From Erythrobacter sp. WG (GTDB taxonomy: Bacteria > Pseudomonadota > Alphaproteobacteria > Sphingomonadales > Sphingomonadaceae), in NCBI RefSeq assembly GCF_026586795.1, contig NZ_JAPFGY010000026.1, positions 1 through 48,998 on the forward strand: DNA of 48,998 nt, written 5' to 3'. The stretch's first letter is position 1; each line of letters starts with the position of its first letter. The notes below the pieces were generated by a model. That model had not been told where the DNA came from and did not search any database. It was given only the letters and a program-made list of their open reading frames with translations. This document shows, one piece after another, positions 1 through 7,456 of this stretch. The translations under genes and the position numbers were made by a program.

Positions 1-1
1 C

Positions 2-163
2 GCCACGGCGAGCGCGCTCGCCGCGCTCGACAGCCTCGCCGCCGAGGCTGCCATGGCGCTGAGCCCCGATCCGGGCGTGGTCGCGGCACAGGGCGATGTC
101 GCCGCGCAGCTCGCCCGCCAGGACGCGGCGATCGCACGGCTCTGGGAGGTGATGGGATCATGA
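2..163 (+). CDS. C-terminal end of an unrecognised protein (partial)
   Basis: The frame is open from the left edge to a TGA at 161-163 and gives about 53 residues, very rich in alanine and ending in RLWEVMGS. The composition looks helical and possibly coiled-coil, but the fragment is too short and low in complexity to place in a family. Its stop overlaps the ATG of the FNR-type regulator gene in an ATGA junction, so the two are probably co-transcribed and translationally coupled. The start lies outside the window. Confidence 0.5.
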   Translation, partial: ATASALAALDSLAAEAAMALSPDPGVVAAQGDVAAQLARQDAAIARLWEVMGS

Positions 164-849
164 ACCTTGCTTGCACCACCTGCCCCGTGCGCGAGACCGC
201 CGCCTGCGCGGTGCTCACCCCGGAGGAACGCGACGCGATGGCCGCCGCGGGCCGCACCCGCACACTGAAGCGCGGCGAGATGCTGTTCGCCGCCGGCGAC
301 GAGGAGGCAGCCTGCGCCACGCTGCTGACCGGCGCGCTCAAGGTCTCGGCGGTCGACGTCGAGGGTAACGAGCAGATCCTCGCGCTGGTCCACCCGGCGG
401 GTTTCATCGGCGAGCTCTTCGCGCCCTTCGCGCATCACGACGTGGTGGCGCTGACGGATTCGCGGCTCTGCACCTTCGCGCGCGCCGATATCGAGCGGGC
501 GATCGAGGACTACCCCGCCCTCGCCCGCGCGCTGCTGCGCCGCAGCCAGGCGGACCTCTTGGCGACGCGCAATCTTCTGGAGCTGACCGGCCATGCCAGC
601 GCCGAAGCGCGCCTCGCCGCGCTGCTCCACGATTTCGCGGCGGCCGCGAGCGAAAGCTCGTGCCACCTCGCCCGCCATTTCGAACTGCCGCTGACCCGCG
701 GGGAGATCGCCAACATGCTCGGCCTCACCATCGAGACGGTCAGCCGCAAGCTGGGCGAACTCGAGGACATGGGCGCGATCCGGCGCGAGGGCAAACGCGG
801 CATCGCGGTGCGCAGCCCGGAGTTGCTGCACGAGATTTCGGGGCGGTAA
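160..849 (+). CDS. Crp/Fnr family transcriptional regulator, FNR-like with N-terminal cysteines
   Basis: A 229-residue cytoplasmic DNA-binding protein of the Crp/Fnr family. Residues 35-120 form the cyclic-nucleotide-type beta-roll and 179-198 the helix-turn-helix. The recognition helix reads ETVSR (E192, S195, R196), the E--SR signature that in FNR reads TTGAT-N4-ATCAA half sites. Cysteines at 5, 8 and 16 (CTTCPV motif), with C104 as a possible fourth ligand, resemble the [4Fe-4S] ligands of oxygen-sensing FNR, although the spacing differs from the E. coli protein. Two FNR boxes in this window (1539-1552 and 38002-38015) are plausible targets. The start overlaps the upstream stop as ATGA. 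Redox or oxygen sensing is inferred from the cysteines; the family assignment is firm. Confidence 0.9.
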   Translation: MNLACTTCPVRETAACAVLTPEERDAMAAAGRTRTLKRGEMLFAAGDEEAACATLLTGALKVSAVDVEGNEQILALVHPAGFIGELFAPFAHHDVVALTDSRLCTFARADIERAIEDYPALARALLRRSQADLLATRNLLELTGHASAEARLAALLHDFAAAASESSCHLARHFELPLTRGEIANMLGLTIETVSRKLGELEDMGAIRREGKRGIAVRSPELLHEISGR

Positions 850-1041
850 GGCGCCGGGCGGACAATCGTCGCGCTGACCAAGCCAAAAAGAACTTCCGCG
901 CCAACTCCCCACCCGATCGCCATACCCTGATGGTACACTTGGCGCGTCGGGTGGAGAGACGGAGCGGGAGGCCGGCAGGACCGGAAAGTGGCGGGGCGGC
1001 AGCAGGGGAGTGGGGCCGCCGCCCCGAGGGGAAGGCTTGGC

Positions 1042-1482
1042 TCAGCGCACCACGGCGGCGATCACCGCGACGGCAACGCCCCAGCTCACCAGCAGCAGCG
1101 GCAGGACCATCATCTGGATCGTCGCATCGCGCGCCGTCAGGCGGCCGGTGTTGGTCATGATGCCACGGGCCTCGAACTCGCCGAGCGTGGCGGGCTCGCT
1201 GGCATTGTCCCGCAGCCGGGTCCAGATCGCCGGTACGCCGAAGCCGGCGAGGATGAAGACCACGAAGATCGCCATCGGGATCGCAAGCTCGGGATTGGCA
1301 AAGGCGCTGCCGACGATCGCGAGGAAGGCGAGATAGCAGCCAACCGTCGCGCCGTAGAGCGCCTTGGGCAGGCCGAAATTGCGGTCGGCCTCGACCTGGT
1401 GGCGGACCGGGGCTTCGGCTTCGGGGTGGTCGACGACGCGCGCCGCGCCGCGGGCGATGAGGTCGTGGGCGATGTGGCTCAT
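1042..1482 (-). CDS. Small membrane protein, unknown function, behind an FNR box
   Basis: A 146-residue protein with a polar, His- and charge-containing N-terminus of about 40 residues. It then has two closely spaced hydrophobic stretches near residues 43-62 and 67-87, a polar loop, and a last membrane segment near 123-145. I do not recognise a named family. The ATG at 1482 is preceded by a good ribosome binding site (AAGGA about 10 bp upstream). An FNR-type box is centred about 63 bp upstream of the ATG, so the gene is probably switched on under low oxygen, likely by the FNR-like regulator encoded convergently next to it. A role in respiration or redox is only an inference from this regulation. 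Confidence 0.7.
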   Translation of the reverse strand: MSHIAHDLIARGAARVVDHPEAEAPVRHQVEADRNFGLPKALYGATVGCYLAFLAIVGSAFANPELAIPMAIFVVFILAGFGVPAIWTRLRDNASEPATLGEFEARGIMTNTGRLTARDATIQMMVLPLLLVSWGVAVAVIAAVVR

Positions 1483-1538
1483 GGGGTGGTCCTTCCGTGA
1501 TGTCGGGGAAGGATTACCCGGCGCCTATCAACCCGGCT

Positions 1539-1552
1539 TTGACGCGAATCAA
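1539..1552 (-). promoter_or_regulatory. FNR box (TTGAC-N4-ATCAA)
   Basis: The sequence TTGACGCGAATCAA matches the FNR/Anr consensus TTGAT-N4-ATCAA at 9 of 10 fixed bases. It lies 57 bp upstream of the ATG of the membrane protein gene and only just overlaps the end of moaE. On the minus strand a TAATCC -10-like hexamer at 1511-1516 lies about 32 bp from the box centre. That fits class II activation, with the box near -41.5. Confidence 0.7.
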
Positions 1553-2001
1553 ATCGGCTCGTGCCAGCGCGCGAGGTCCGCGCGGTCCTGTTCGCGCGGC
1601 TCGATCCAGTGCCATTGCCCGCTGCGCTTCTCGCGCTTCCAGAACCATGCGGCGCTCTTGAGGTGGTCCATGCAGAAGTCCACCGCGCCGATCGCGTCGC
1701 GGCGATGGCGCGCGGCGGCCGAGACGCAGACGATCGGCTCGCCGGGGTGCATCACGCCGACGCGGTGGACCATGAGGAGGCCCATGAGATCGAAACGGGC
1801 GAAGGCACTGTCGGCCAGCTCGTGCATCCCCGGCAAGGTAAGCGGCTCGTAATGAGTGAGTTCCAGCGCCTCGACCCCGTTGTCGGAGCGCACCTCGCCG
1901 ACGAAGGTGCACACGCCCCCGAGGCCGGGATTGGCGTTGGTGAAGGGCCCGATCAGCGCGCCGGGGATGAAAAGGCGATCGAGAAGGCGGATGTCGCGCA
2001 A
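1549..2001 (-). CDS. moaE: Molybdopterin synthase catalytic (large) subunit MoaE
   Basis: 150 residues, the usual MoaE length. With two MoaD subunits it transfers sulfur to precursor Z (cPMP) to make molybdopterin in the cytoplasm. Family motifs are clear: FVGEVR around R38, HRVGVMHPGE at 79-88, and MDHLKSAAWFWKRE, whose lysines K115 and K122 are seven residues apart like the two key lysines of the E. coli enzyme. The start is a TTG at 2001, four bases after the moaD stop; I found no in-frame ATG that would keep the conserved N-terminal LLD segment. It is the last gene of the moaA-moaD-moaE run. Confidence 0.93.
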   Translation of the reverse strand: MRDIRLLDRLFIPGALIGPFTNANPGLGGVCTFVGEVRSDNGVEALELTHYEPLTLPGMHELADSAFARFDLMGLLMVHRVGVMHPGEPIVCVSAAARHRRDAIGAVDFCMDHLKSAAWFWKREKRSGQWHWIEPREQDRADLARWHEPI

Positions 2002-2005
2002 CCCA

Positions 2006-2254
2006 TCAACCCCCCGACACGGGCGGCAGCAGCGCGATCTCGTCGCCCGCCCCGGCCCGCAAGCCCGCCTTGTCGGCGACGAGCACGCCGTTCACCGCCA
2101 CCCGGTTGCGCGGATCGTCGAGAACCTCGGCCAGCGCCTTGGGCAACGCGGCCCTGAGTCCCGCCCAGTCGAGCGGCGCACCGAGCGACAGTGAAGGCGC
2201 GCCCGCAAGGTCGGCGAGCTTGCCGAGGAAGACGACGGTGACCACCGGCCTCAC
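2006..2254 (-). CDS. moaD: Molybdopterin synthase sulfur carrier subunit MoaD
   Basis: 82 residues with a ubiquitin-like fold pattern and the obligatory C-terminal Gly-Gly (PPVSGG), which is adenylated and thiocarboxylated to carry sulfur to MoaE. The motif AVNG-LVAD in the middle and DEIALLPPVSGG at the end are typical. The start is a GTG at 2254 that overlaps the moaA stop as GTGA, indicating translational coupling. The frame continues open upstream inside moaA, but nothing MoaD-like lies there. Confidence 0.92.
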   Translation of the reverse strand: MRPVVTVVFLGKLADLAGAPSLSLGAPLDWAGLRAALPKALAEVLDDPRNRVAVNGVLVADKAGLRAGAGDEIALLPPVSGG

Positions 2255-3315
2255 CCCCCCGTCATCGACATATGCCGCGCCAGCGCCGGGGCGGCGCCGC
2301 GGGCGTCCATGCGGAACGTGTGCTTCTCGGGCTTGATGCGCAGCGCCTCGTCGAGCGCGGCGGCGAGCGCCGTGTCCGGATCGGCCGAGCGCAGCGCCGC
2401 GCGCAGGTCGACCCGCTCGCCGCCGCCGAGGCAGGGGTAGAGCTGGCCCGTGGCGGTCACCCGCAGGCGGTTGCAGCCGTCGCAGAAATTGCCGGTGTGG
2501 GGCGTGATGAAGCCGAGCCTGCCGCCGGTCTCGGCGACGCGCACGTAGCGCGCCGGCCCGCCGGTGGTGTCGGGCAGGTCCGCAAGCGTCCAGCGCGCCG
2601 CCAGCCGCGCGCGGACGGTATCGAGGGGAAGATACTGATCGAGCCGCTCCGCCTCCACATCGCCCAGCGGCATGACTTCGATCAGGGTCACGTCGTGCCC
2701 TCGCGCGTGTCCCCAGGCGATGAGATCGGGCAACTCGTCCTCGTTGAGGCCCTTCAGCGCCACCGCGTTCAATTTCACCTTCAGCCCGGCCGCCGCGGCC
2801 GCTGCGATCCCCTCCATCACCTGCGGCAGCAGGTCGCGCCGGGTCAGCGCGGCGAACCGCGCGCGGTCGAGGGTGTCGAGCGAGACGTTGACGCGCCGCA
2901 CCCCCGCCCGCGCCAGCGCCTCGGCATGGGCGGCAAGCTGCGTCGCGTTGGTGGTGAGGGTCAGTTCCTCGAGCCCCTCGCCCAGCCTGCGGCCGAGCGC
3001 CGCGAACAGATCGACGATATCGCGCCGCACCAGCGGCTCGCCCCCGGTGATGCGGATCTTGGTCACGCCGCGCGCGATGAACCCGGCGGCGAGATCGTGA
3101 AGCTCCTCGAGGCTCAGCACCTCCTTCTTGGGAAGGAAGGTCATGCGTTCGGGCATGCAATAGGTGCACCGCAGATCGCAGCGATCGGTCACCGACAGGC
3201 GCAGGTAGGTGATCCGGCGCTGGAAGGCGTCGATCAGCGGGCGCGGCTCGGCCTCGGCTTTCAGAAGGAGGCGATCGGGCTGGCGAAGGCGGGGCGCGGG
3301 CACGCGGTCATTCAT
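2251..3315 (-). CDS. moaA: GTP 3',8-cyclase MoaA (radical SAM)
   Basis: 354 residues. It catalyses the first step of molybdenum cofactor synthesis, the radical-SAM rearrangement of GTP to 3',8-cyclo-GTP. The SAM cluster motif CDLRCTYC (C46, C50, C53) is near the N-terminus, followed by ITGGEPLVRRDI. The C-terminal half carries the second cluster motif FCDGCNRLR with a third cysteine in YPCLGG. The protein ends in Gly-Gly, which the family needs for activity. I chose the ATG at 3315 over a TTG three codons upstream. The 3' end overlaps moaD and the 5' end overlaps the preceding small gene by 8 bp. Confidence 0.95.
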   Translation of the reverse strand: MNDRVPAPRLRQPDRLLLKAEAEPRPLIDAFQRRITYLRLSVTDRCDLRCTYCMPERMTFLPKKEVLSLEELHDLAAGFIARGVTKIRITGGEPLVRRDIVDLFAALGRRLGEGLEELTLTTNATQLAAHAEALARAGVRRVNVSLDTLDRARFAALTRRDLLPQVMEGIAAAAAAGLKVKLNAVALKGLNEDELPDLIAWGHARGHDVTLIEVMPLGDVEAERLDQYLPLDTVRARLAARWTLADLPDTTGGPARYVRVAETGGRLGFITPHTGNFCDGCNRLRVTATGQLYPCLGGGERVDLRAALRSADPDTALAAALDEALRIKPEKHTFRMDARGAAPALARHMSMTGG

Positions 3316-3625
3316 CGCACACAAGATACTGCCCTGTCACCCCGGGCGCATCGGCCAGATAGCGCAAGGTCGCCGCGCGGCGCTCGCCATCAGGCCCCGC
3401 GACGACATTGACGCGCCGGGGCGCCGCCTCGCGCGCGAGATCGCGGGCGAGCGCGAGGCGCCAGTCGCGGTGATCGTGCCCCGCCGGCGGCAGAACTATG
3501 GCGAGCGCCGTGGTCTCGGCGTCTGCGAGCATCGCCCGTGCCGCTGCGAGGCGGAAGGCCATGAAGGCCCCTGCCGCGTCGAGCGCGCTTTCGGGCAGCC
3601 AATCGACCGCGAGTTCGCGTTGCAC
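3308..3625 (-). CDS. Small protein between folB and moaA, unknown function
   Basis: About 105 residues from a GTG at 3625, five bases after the folB stop, to a TGA that overlaps the moaA start by 8 bp. It is therefore wedged into the pterin operon with translational coupling on both sides. The sequence has an alternating helix/strand pattern (AAARAMLADAETTALAIVLPPA, then ALARDLAREAAPRRVNVVAGP) that would suit a small Rossmann-like domain. No catalytic motif is visible. The start is uncertain because the frame stays open upstream inside folB. Confidence 0.65.
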   Translation of the reverse strand: MQRELAVDWLPESALDAAGAFMAFRLAAARAMLADAETTALAIVLPPAGHDHRDWRLALARDLAREAAPRRVNVVAGPDGERRAATLRYLADAPGVTGQYLVCDE

Positions 3626-3630
3626 GCCCG

Positions 3631-4017
3631 TCAGCCCCCGTGTTCGGGGCGGCGCTGGCGGTGGAGGGTGATGCCGATCTGCTCCCCCGCCTCGGCGATC
3701 GCAAGCTTGACGATCTTGACCGTCACCGCCTCGACCTTGGCGTCCTGCACGAACAGCGTCTCGCAGATGTGGTCCGCGACCGCCTCGATCAGCTTGAAGT
3801 GGACGCCCGCCGGCAGGCCCTCGGAGGCGGCGAACTTGAGGTCCATGTAATTCTTCGATGCATCGAGCGGCGTGTCGGGCTCGTAACGGTCGGCCACCGC
3901 GTAGCGCGCCGCGACCGAGATGCGCAGCGGCTGGGGCTTGCCGGTCTCCTCGGAATAGATGCCGGTGAGCACGTCGACGACGAGATCGTTGACTTCGAGG
4001 GTGAGGGTATCGGCCAT
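3631..4017 (-). CDS. folB: Dihydroneopterin aldolase family protein FolB
   Basis: 128 residues. It resembles dihydroneopterin aldolase/epimerase, which releases glycolaldehyde from 7,8-dihydroneopterin in tetrahydrofolate synthesis. The motifs are LTGIYSEE near residues 18-24 (catalytic glutamate region), a central YMDLK segment and the C-terminal VKLAIAEAGEQIGITLHR strand that is typical of the tunnelling fold. It heads a run with a small unknown gene and moaA-moaD-moaE, so two pterin pathways share a transcript here. Confidence 0.85.
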   Translation of the reverse strand: MADTLTLEVNDLVVDVLTGIYSEETGKPQPLRISVAARYAVADRYEPDTPLDASKNYMDLKFAASEGLPAGVHFKLIEAVADHICETLFVQDAKVEAVTVKIVKLAIAEAGEQIGITLHRQRRPEHGG

Positions 4018-4082
4018 TGCCGCGCCCGTTGGCAGGATGGGGCGGTGAAGTCCAGAGGCGCAATCCGCCGCCGCCGTCCGAG

Positions 4083-4159
4083 GCCCACCCTGCTGCGACT
4101 AGGCAGCAAGCTGCCAAGTCTCGCTCCCCTCCCGCTTGCGGGAGGGGTTGGGGGTGGGC
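4083..4159. repeat. Palindromic repeat element, copy 1 (intergenic)
   Basis: A 77-bp element bounded by inverted ends GCCCACCC and GGGTGGGC. It contains a strong internal hairpin, CCCCTCCCGCTTGCGGGAGGGG, and the linker GCCAAGTCTCGCT. The same element recurs inside uvrC at 43876-43957. This copy lies in the 145-bp gap upstream of folB and downstream of the methyltransferase gene start region. It could act as a transcription terminator or an RNA processing site. Confidence 0.8.
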
Positions 4160-4162
4160 AGG

Positions 4163-5053
4163 TCAGGCGTTGCTCCACCGCGCAAAAATCGCCGTCGGCA
4201 GCAGCCTGCCCCCCTCCCCTTCCTCGCGCAACGCAAGGTCGCCGTGCTCGATCACCCCCGGCAGATGCGAGAGCGCCTCTTCCAGCAGGCCCGCAATCGC
4301 AAGGCTGCTCATCCGCACGGCGTAGACGGTGAGAAACAGGAAGCGGCTCTCGCTGTCCAACAGCCTGGCGCAATCGGCGATGAGGCCGGGCAGGTGCTCC
4401 TCCAGCCGCCACACCTCGCCCTCGGGCCCGCGGCCGAACTTGGGGGGATCGAGGATGATCCCGTCATAGCGCCGCCCGCGGCGCACCTCGCGCGCGGCGA
4501 ACTTGGCGGCATCGTCGGTGAGCCAGCGGACCGGGCGACCCTCCATGCCGGACAGGGCGGCGTTCTCTCGCGCCTGGGCAACCGACTTCTTGGAGGCGTC
4601 CACGTGCGTCACCCGCCCGTGTCCTGAAAGCGCAAGCGTGCCGAGGCCGGTGTAGCCGAACAGGTTGAGGGTTTCGGCCGAGTCCATTGTCCCGAGCCGA
4701 TCACGCATCCAGTCCCACACCGGTGCCATGTCGGGGAAGAACTGGAGGTGGCGAAAGGGCGTCGGCCGGGCGGTGAAGCGCACCTCGTTCCAGGCGAGCT
4801 CCCAACCGGCATCGGGCAGGCGGCGCCCGCCGAACTGCCAGCGACCGCCGCCGTCCTCGTCGGAGCCCGGGATGAACTCGCCGTCCGCCGACCAGTCGGC
4901 GATGCGCGGCTGCCACAGGGCCTGGGGCTCAGGGCGAATGAACCTGTAAGGGCCGAAGGCCTCCCACTTGCGCCCCGCCCCGCTGTCGAGGAGGCGGTAG
5001 GAATCCCACCCGGCGCATTCCATCACCAGCGGCTGCTGGACGAGGCGTGCCAT
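4163..5053 (-). CDS. Class I SAM-dependent methyltransferase, rRNA-type
   Basis: 296 residues. The C-terminal two thirds form a Rossmann methyltransferase. LNLFGYTGLGTLALSGHG is the SAM-binding motif I region, VTHVDASKKSVAQAREN motif II, and the active-site motif reads IILDPPKFGRGP. DPPKF-type motifs occur in RNA methyltransferases of the RlmI/RlmK group, so a nucleic acid substrate, probably rRNA, is likely; the exact base is unknown. The start ATG at 5053 overlaps the thrC stop (TGATG), so it is co-translated with thrC. An open frame extends further upstream inside thrC but has no methyltransferase features. Confidence 0.85.
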   Translation of the reverse strand: MARLVQQPLVMECAGWDSYRLLDSGAGRKWEAFGPYRFIRPEPQALWQPRIADWSADGEFIPGSDEDGGGRWQFGGRRLPDAGWELAWNEVRFTARPTPFRHLQFFPDMAPVWDWMRDRLGTMDSAETLNLFGYTGLGTLALSGHGRVTHVDASKKSVAQARENAALSGMEGRPVRWLTDDAAKFAAREVRRGRRYDGIILDPPKFGRGPEGEVWRLEEHLPGLIADCARLLDSESRFLFLTVYAVRMSSLAIAGLLEEALSHLPGVIEHGDLALREEGEGGRLLPTAIFARWSNA

Positions 5054-6456
5054 CAGGTCCGGCCGGCGTGACCGAGCACGTAGTCGCGGCTCGCGGCGTA
5101 ATCGCCGGGGATGGCGACAAGGCTCTCCGCGCGCCCGAACAGGTCGCCGACCCGCGCGGGGAGCGCGGGGCGCAGGCCCGTGGCGCGCTCGACGGCGTCG
5201 GGGAACTTGGCCGGATGTGCGGTTGCGAGGGTGACGAGCGGAAGCCCCTCGGGGAGCGCTTCCGCGAGCGCCTTCGCGGCATGGAGCCCGACGCCGGTGT
5301 GCGGATCGATCACCTGCCCCGCGGCGCGGTAGGCCCATTGCATCGCCCGTGCAGTCTCGACCTGCTCGGCGCGCGCGCTGGCGAAGAGCGCGCTCGCGCC
5401 TTGGGCTTGCGCGTTGGTGAGTTGCATCGCCTTGGAGGTTTCGAAGGCGCGCATCTGCTCGGCCATCGCCGCACCGTCGCGCCCGCCCGCATCGAACAGC
5501 AGGCGCTCGAAATTGGACGAGACCTGGATATCCATCGACGGGGTGATCGTCGGGGTGACGCCGCTCGCCGAATAGTCACCCGAGCCGAGCGCGCGGTGGA
5601 GGATGTCGTTGACGTTGGTGGCGACGATCAGCCGCTCGATGTTGAGGCCCATCTTCGCCGCGACATAGCCCGCAAAGACATCGCCGAAATTGCCGGTCGG
5701 CACCGCATAGGCGACCGCCCGCTCCGGCGCGCCGAGTTGCAACGCGCTGGCGAAGTAATAGACCACCTGCGCCATCAGCCGCGCCCAGTTGATCGAGTTG
5801 ACCGCGCCGAGGTTGAGGACGCCCGTCACGTCGGCGTCGGTGAACATACGCTTCACGTGCGCCTGCGCGTCGTCGAAACTGCCGTCGATGGCGAGGTTGT
5901 GGACGTTGGGGCTAAGCACCGTGGTCATCTGGCGGCGCTGCACCTCGCTGACCCGCCCTTCGGGGTGGAGCATGAAGATCTCGACCCGGTCGAGCCCGGC
6001 TACCGCATGGATCGCGGCGGACCCCGTGTCCCCGCTGGTCGCGCCGACGATGGTGAGGCGCTGGTCGCGGCGGGCGAGGAAGGTCTCGAACAGCCGGCCG
6101 AGCAGTTGCAGCGCGATGTCCTTGAAGGCGAGCGTCGGCCCGTGGAACAGCTCGAGCAGCCAGTGCCGCGCGTCGACCTGCACCAGCGGGGTAACGGCGG
6201 CGTGACCGAAATCGCCATAGACCGTGTGGCAGATCGCCAGGAGCTCGTCGTCGGTGAGGCTGCCGGCGACGAAGGGCGCCATCACCCGGGCGGCGAGATC
6301 GGGATAGGCAAGGCCGCGCATCGCGCGGATCTCGGCCTCGCTGAAGCGGGGCCATTCGGCAGGCACGTAGAGCCCCCCGTCGCTGGCGAGGCCCGCCAGC
6401 GTCACCCCCTCGAAATCGAGCGCCGGTGCGCCCCCCCTGGTCGACACGTATCGCAT
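5053..6456 (-). CDS. thrC: Threonine synthase
   Basis: 467 residues, the long form typical of proteobacteria. It converts O-phosphohomoserine to threonine with PLP. The N-terminus MRYVSTRGG is characteristic. The PLP lysine is K112 in HGPTLAFKDIALQ, the phosphate loop is GATSGDTGSAA, and a second conserved segment is VPTGNFGDVFAGY. The ATG at 6456 was chosen because it begins the conserved MRYVSTRG sequence. It follows SURF1 by 11 bp and overlaps the methyltransferase gene, so it sits at the end of the cytochrome oxidase transcript. Confidence 0.96.
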   Translation of the reverse strand: MRYVSTRGGAPALDFEGVTLAGLASDGGLYVPAEWPRFSEAEIRAMRGLAYPDLAARVMAPFVAGSLTDDELLAICHTVYGDFGHAAVTPLVQVDARHWLLELFHGPTLAFKDIALQLLGRLFETFLARRDQRLTIVGATSGDTGSAAIHAVAGLDRVEIFMLHPEGRVSEVQRRQMTTVLSPNVHNLAIDGSFDDAQAHVKRMFTDADVTGVLNLGAVNSINWARLMAQVVYYFASALQLGAPERAVAYAVPTGNFGDVFAGYVAAKMGLNIERLIVATNVNDILHRALGSGDYSASGVTPTITPSMDIQVSSNFERLLFDAGGRDGAAMAEQMRAFETSKAMQLTNAQAQGASALFASARAEQVETARAMQWAYRAAGQVIDPHTGVGLHAAKALAEALPEGLPLVTLATAHPAKFPDAVERATGLRPALPARVGDLFGRAESLVAIPGDYAASRDYVLGHAGRT

Positions 6457-6467
6457 GAGGGTGCCGC

Positions 6468-7085
6468 CTACTCCCGGCGGCGGCGCAAGGCCAGCACGTA
6501 TATGACAAGCGCGCTCGCGGCGAACAGGAACCACTGTACGGCATAGGCCCAGGAGGAGTTCTTCTCGCCCGAAGGATCGGGCTGCTGGGACGGCGTGAGG
6601 CCCGAGGCGGCGGTTTCCGAGACGATCATCAGGCGCCGCGGCTGCTCGATCCGCATGACCAGCTCGTAGAGGCTGCGATCTTCGGGCTCGAAGATGCCGC
6701 GTCCCGAAACCTTGCCGCCGCTCCATTCGGGCCGCGCATCGGGGCCGAGGCCCACGCCGACATCGACCTTGAAGCGGTTGCCGGTGCGCGCGTCGAGGCA
6801 GGTCGCGATCTTGCTCCAGCCGGTGCGGCCCCTCGTATCCTTGCCGCCTGCATCCTCCCAGCCAAGGACCTGCGTGCAATCGGCCTCGAGCGTGCGGTAG
6901 TGGTATGCCTCGCCGAAGCCGGTCTGCGGATAGGCGACCGGGGGAAGCGCGGTGCGGCTGACGAGGGCGGCGTTGCGGCGGTCCTTCTCCTGCGCCCTGC
7001 CGACCTGCCACACGCCGAGGCCGATCATGGTAAGAACGGCGGCGAGGACGATGATCGTGGCGAAGACGGGCACCGGGCGCTTCAC
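6468..7085 (-). CDS. SURF1 family cytochrome oxidase assembly protein
   Basis: 205 residues, slightly short for the family. SURF1/Shy1 proteins help insert haem a into subunit I of aa3-type oxidases. A transmembrane segment spans about residues 8-25, a periplasmic domain follows, and a second membrane segment starts after SSWAYAVQWF, the family's C-terminal signature. The start is a GTG at 7085 overlapping the preceding stop (GTGA). It lies directly downstream of DUF983 and subunit III, the usual place in alphaproteobacteria. Confidence 0.88.
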   Translation of the reverse strand: MKRPVPVFATIIVLAAVLTMIGLGVWQVGRAQEKDRRNAALVSRTALPPVAYPQTGFGEAYHYRTLEADCTQVLGWEDAGGKDTRGRTGWSKIATCLDARTGNRFKVDVGVGLGPDARPEWSGGKVSGRGIFEPEDRSLYELVMRIEQPRRLMIVSETAASGLTPSQQPDPSGEKNSSWAYAVQWFLFAASALVIYVLALRRRRE

Positions 7086-7456
7086 GGCTGGCGTTCCTCG
7101 TATTGGTGGTAGACCCACATCGTCTTGTAGAGCCTGAGGGCGACGAGCACGCTCCCCACGGTCAGCGGCGCGAACAGGGCGAAGATCAGCCACAGCGGTG
7201 GGCGCAGCCACTCGTCGATCCCGAGCGCGGCAAGGATCAGCACCAGCGCCAGCAGCATCGTCAGAATCCCCACGAAGCGCCCGCCGCGCTCCAGGCTGAG
7301 GAAATCGAGCCCGCAGGCGCGGCATTCGTCCGCCAGCCCGGCCGGGGCGGCGAACAGGGTCTTCGCACCGCAACGGGGGCACAAACCGGAAAGGGCAGCC
7401 GAGACTACTCCCGGCTGCCCTTTCTGTTCGCTTGGACCGGACGGCCCTGAGCGCAT
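7082..7456 (-). CDS. DUF983 membrane protein with two CxxC motifs
   Basis: 124 residues. Two zinc-ribbon-like pairs, CPRC (C26, C29) and CRAC (C45, C48), precede two hydrophobic segments near residues 60-80 and 86-106. DUF983 proteins are found beside cytochrome c oxidase genes in alphaproteobacteria, and a role in oxidase assembly is presumed. The ATG at 7456 overlaps the ctaE stop in an ATGA junction, and the 3' end overlaps SURF1 in the same way. Confidence 0.85.
   Translation of the reverse strand: MRSGPSGPSEQKGQPGVVSAALSGLCPRCGAKTLFAAPAGLADECRACGLDFLSLERGGRFVGILTMLLALVLILAALGIDEWLRPPLWLIFALFAPLTVGSVLVALRLYKTMWVYHQYEERQP

Noticed and set aside
993..1025. A GC hairpin (GGGGCGGC and GCCGCCCC) between the convergent FNR-like gene and the membrane protein gene.
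   Set aside because: There is no T-run on either side and the loop is long; in DNA this GC-rich such pairs arise often by chance, so I do not call a terminator.
5047..6546. A 499-codon open frame on the plus strand opposite thrC.
   Set aside because: It is a GC-rich shadow: composition is dominated by Arg, Gly, Ala and Asp without any family motif, and thrC on the other strand has all its motifs.
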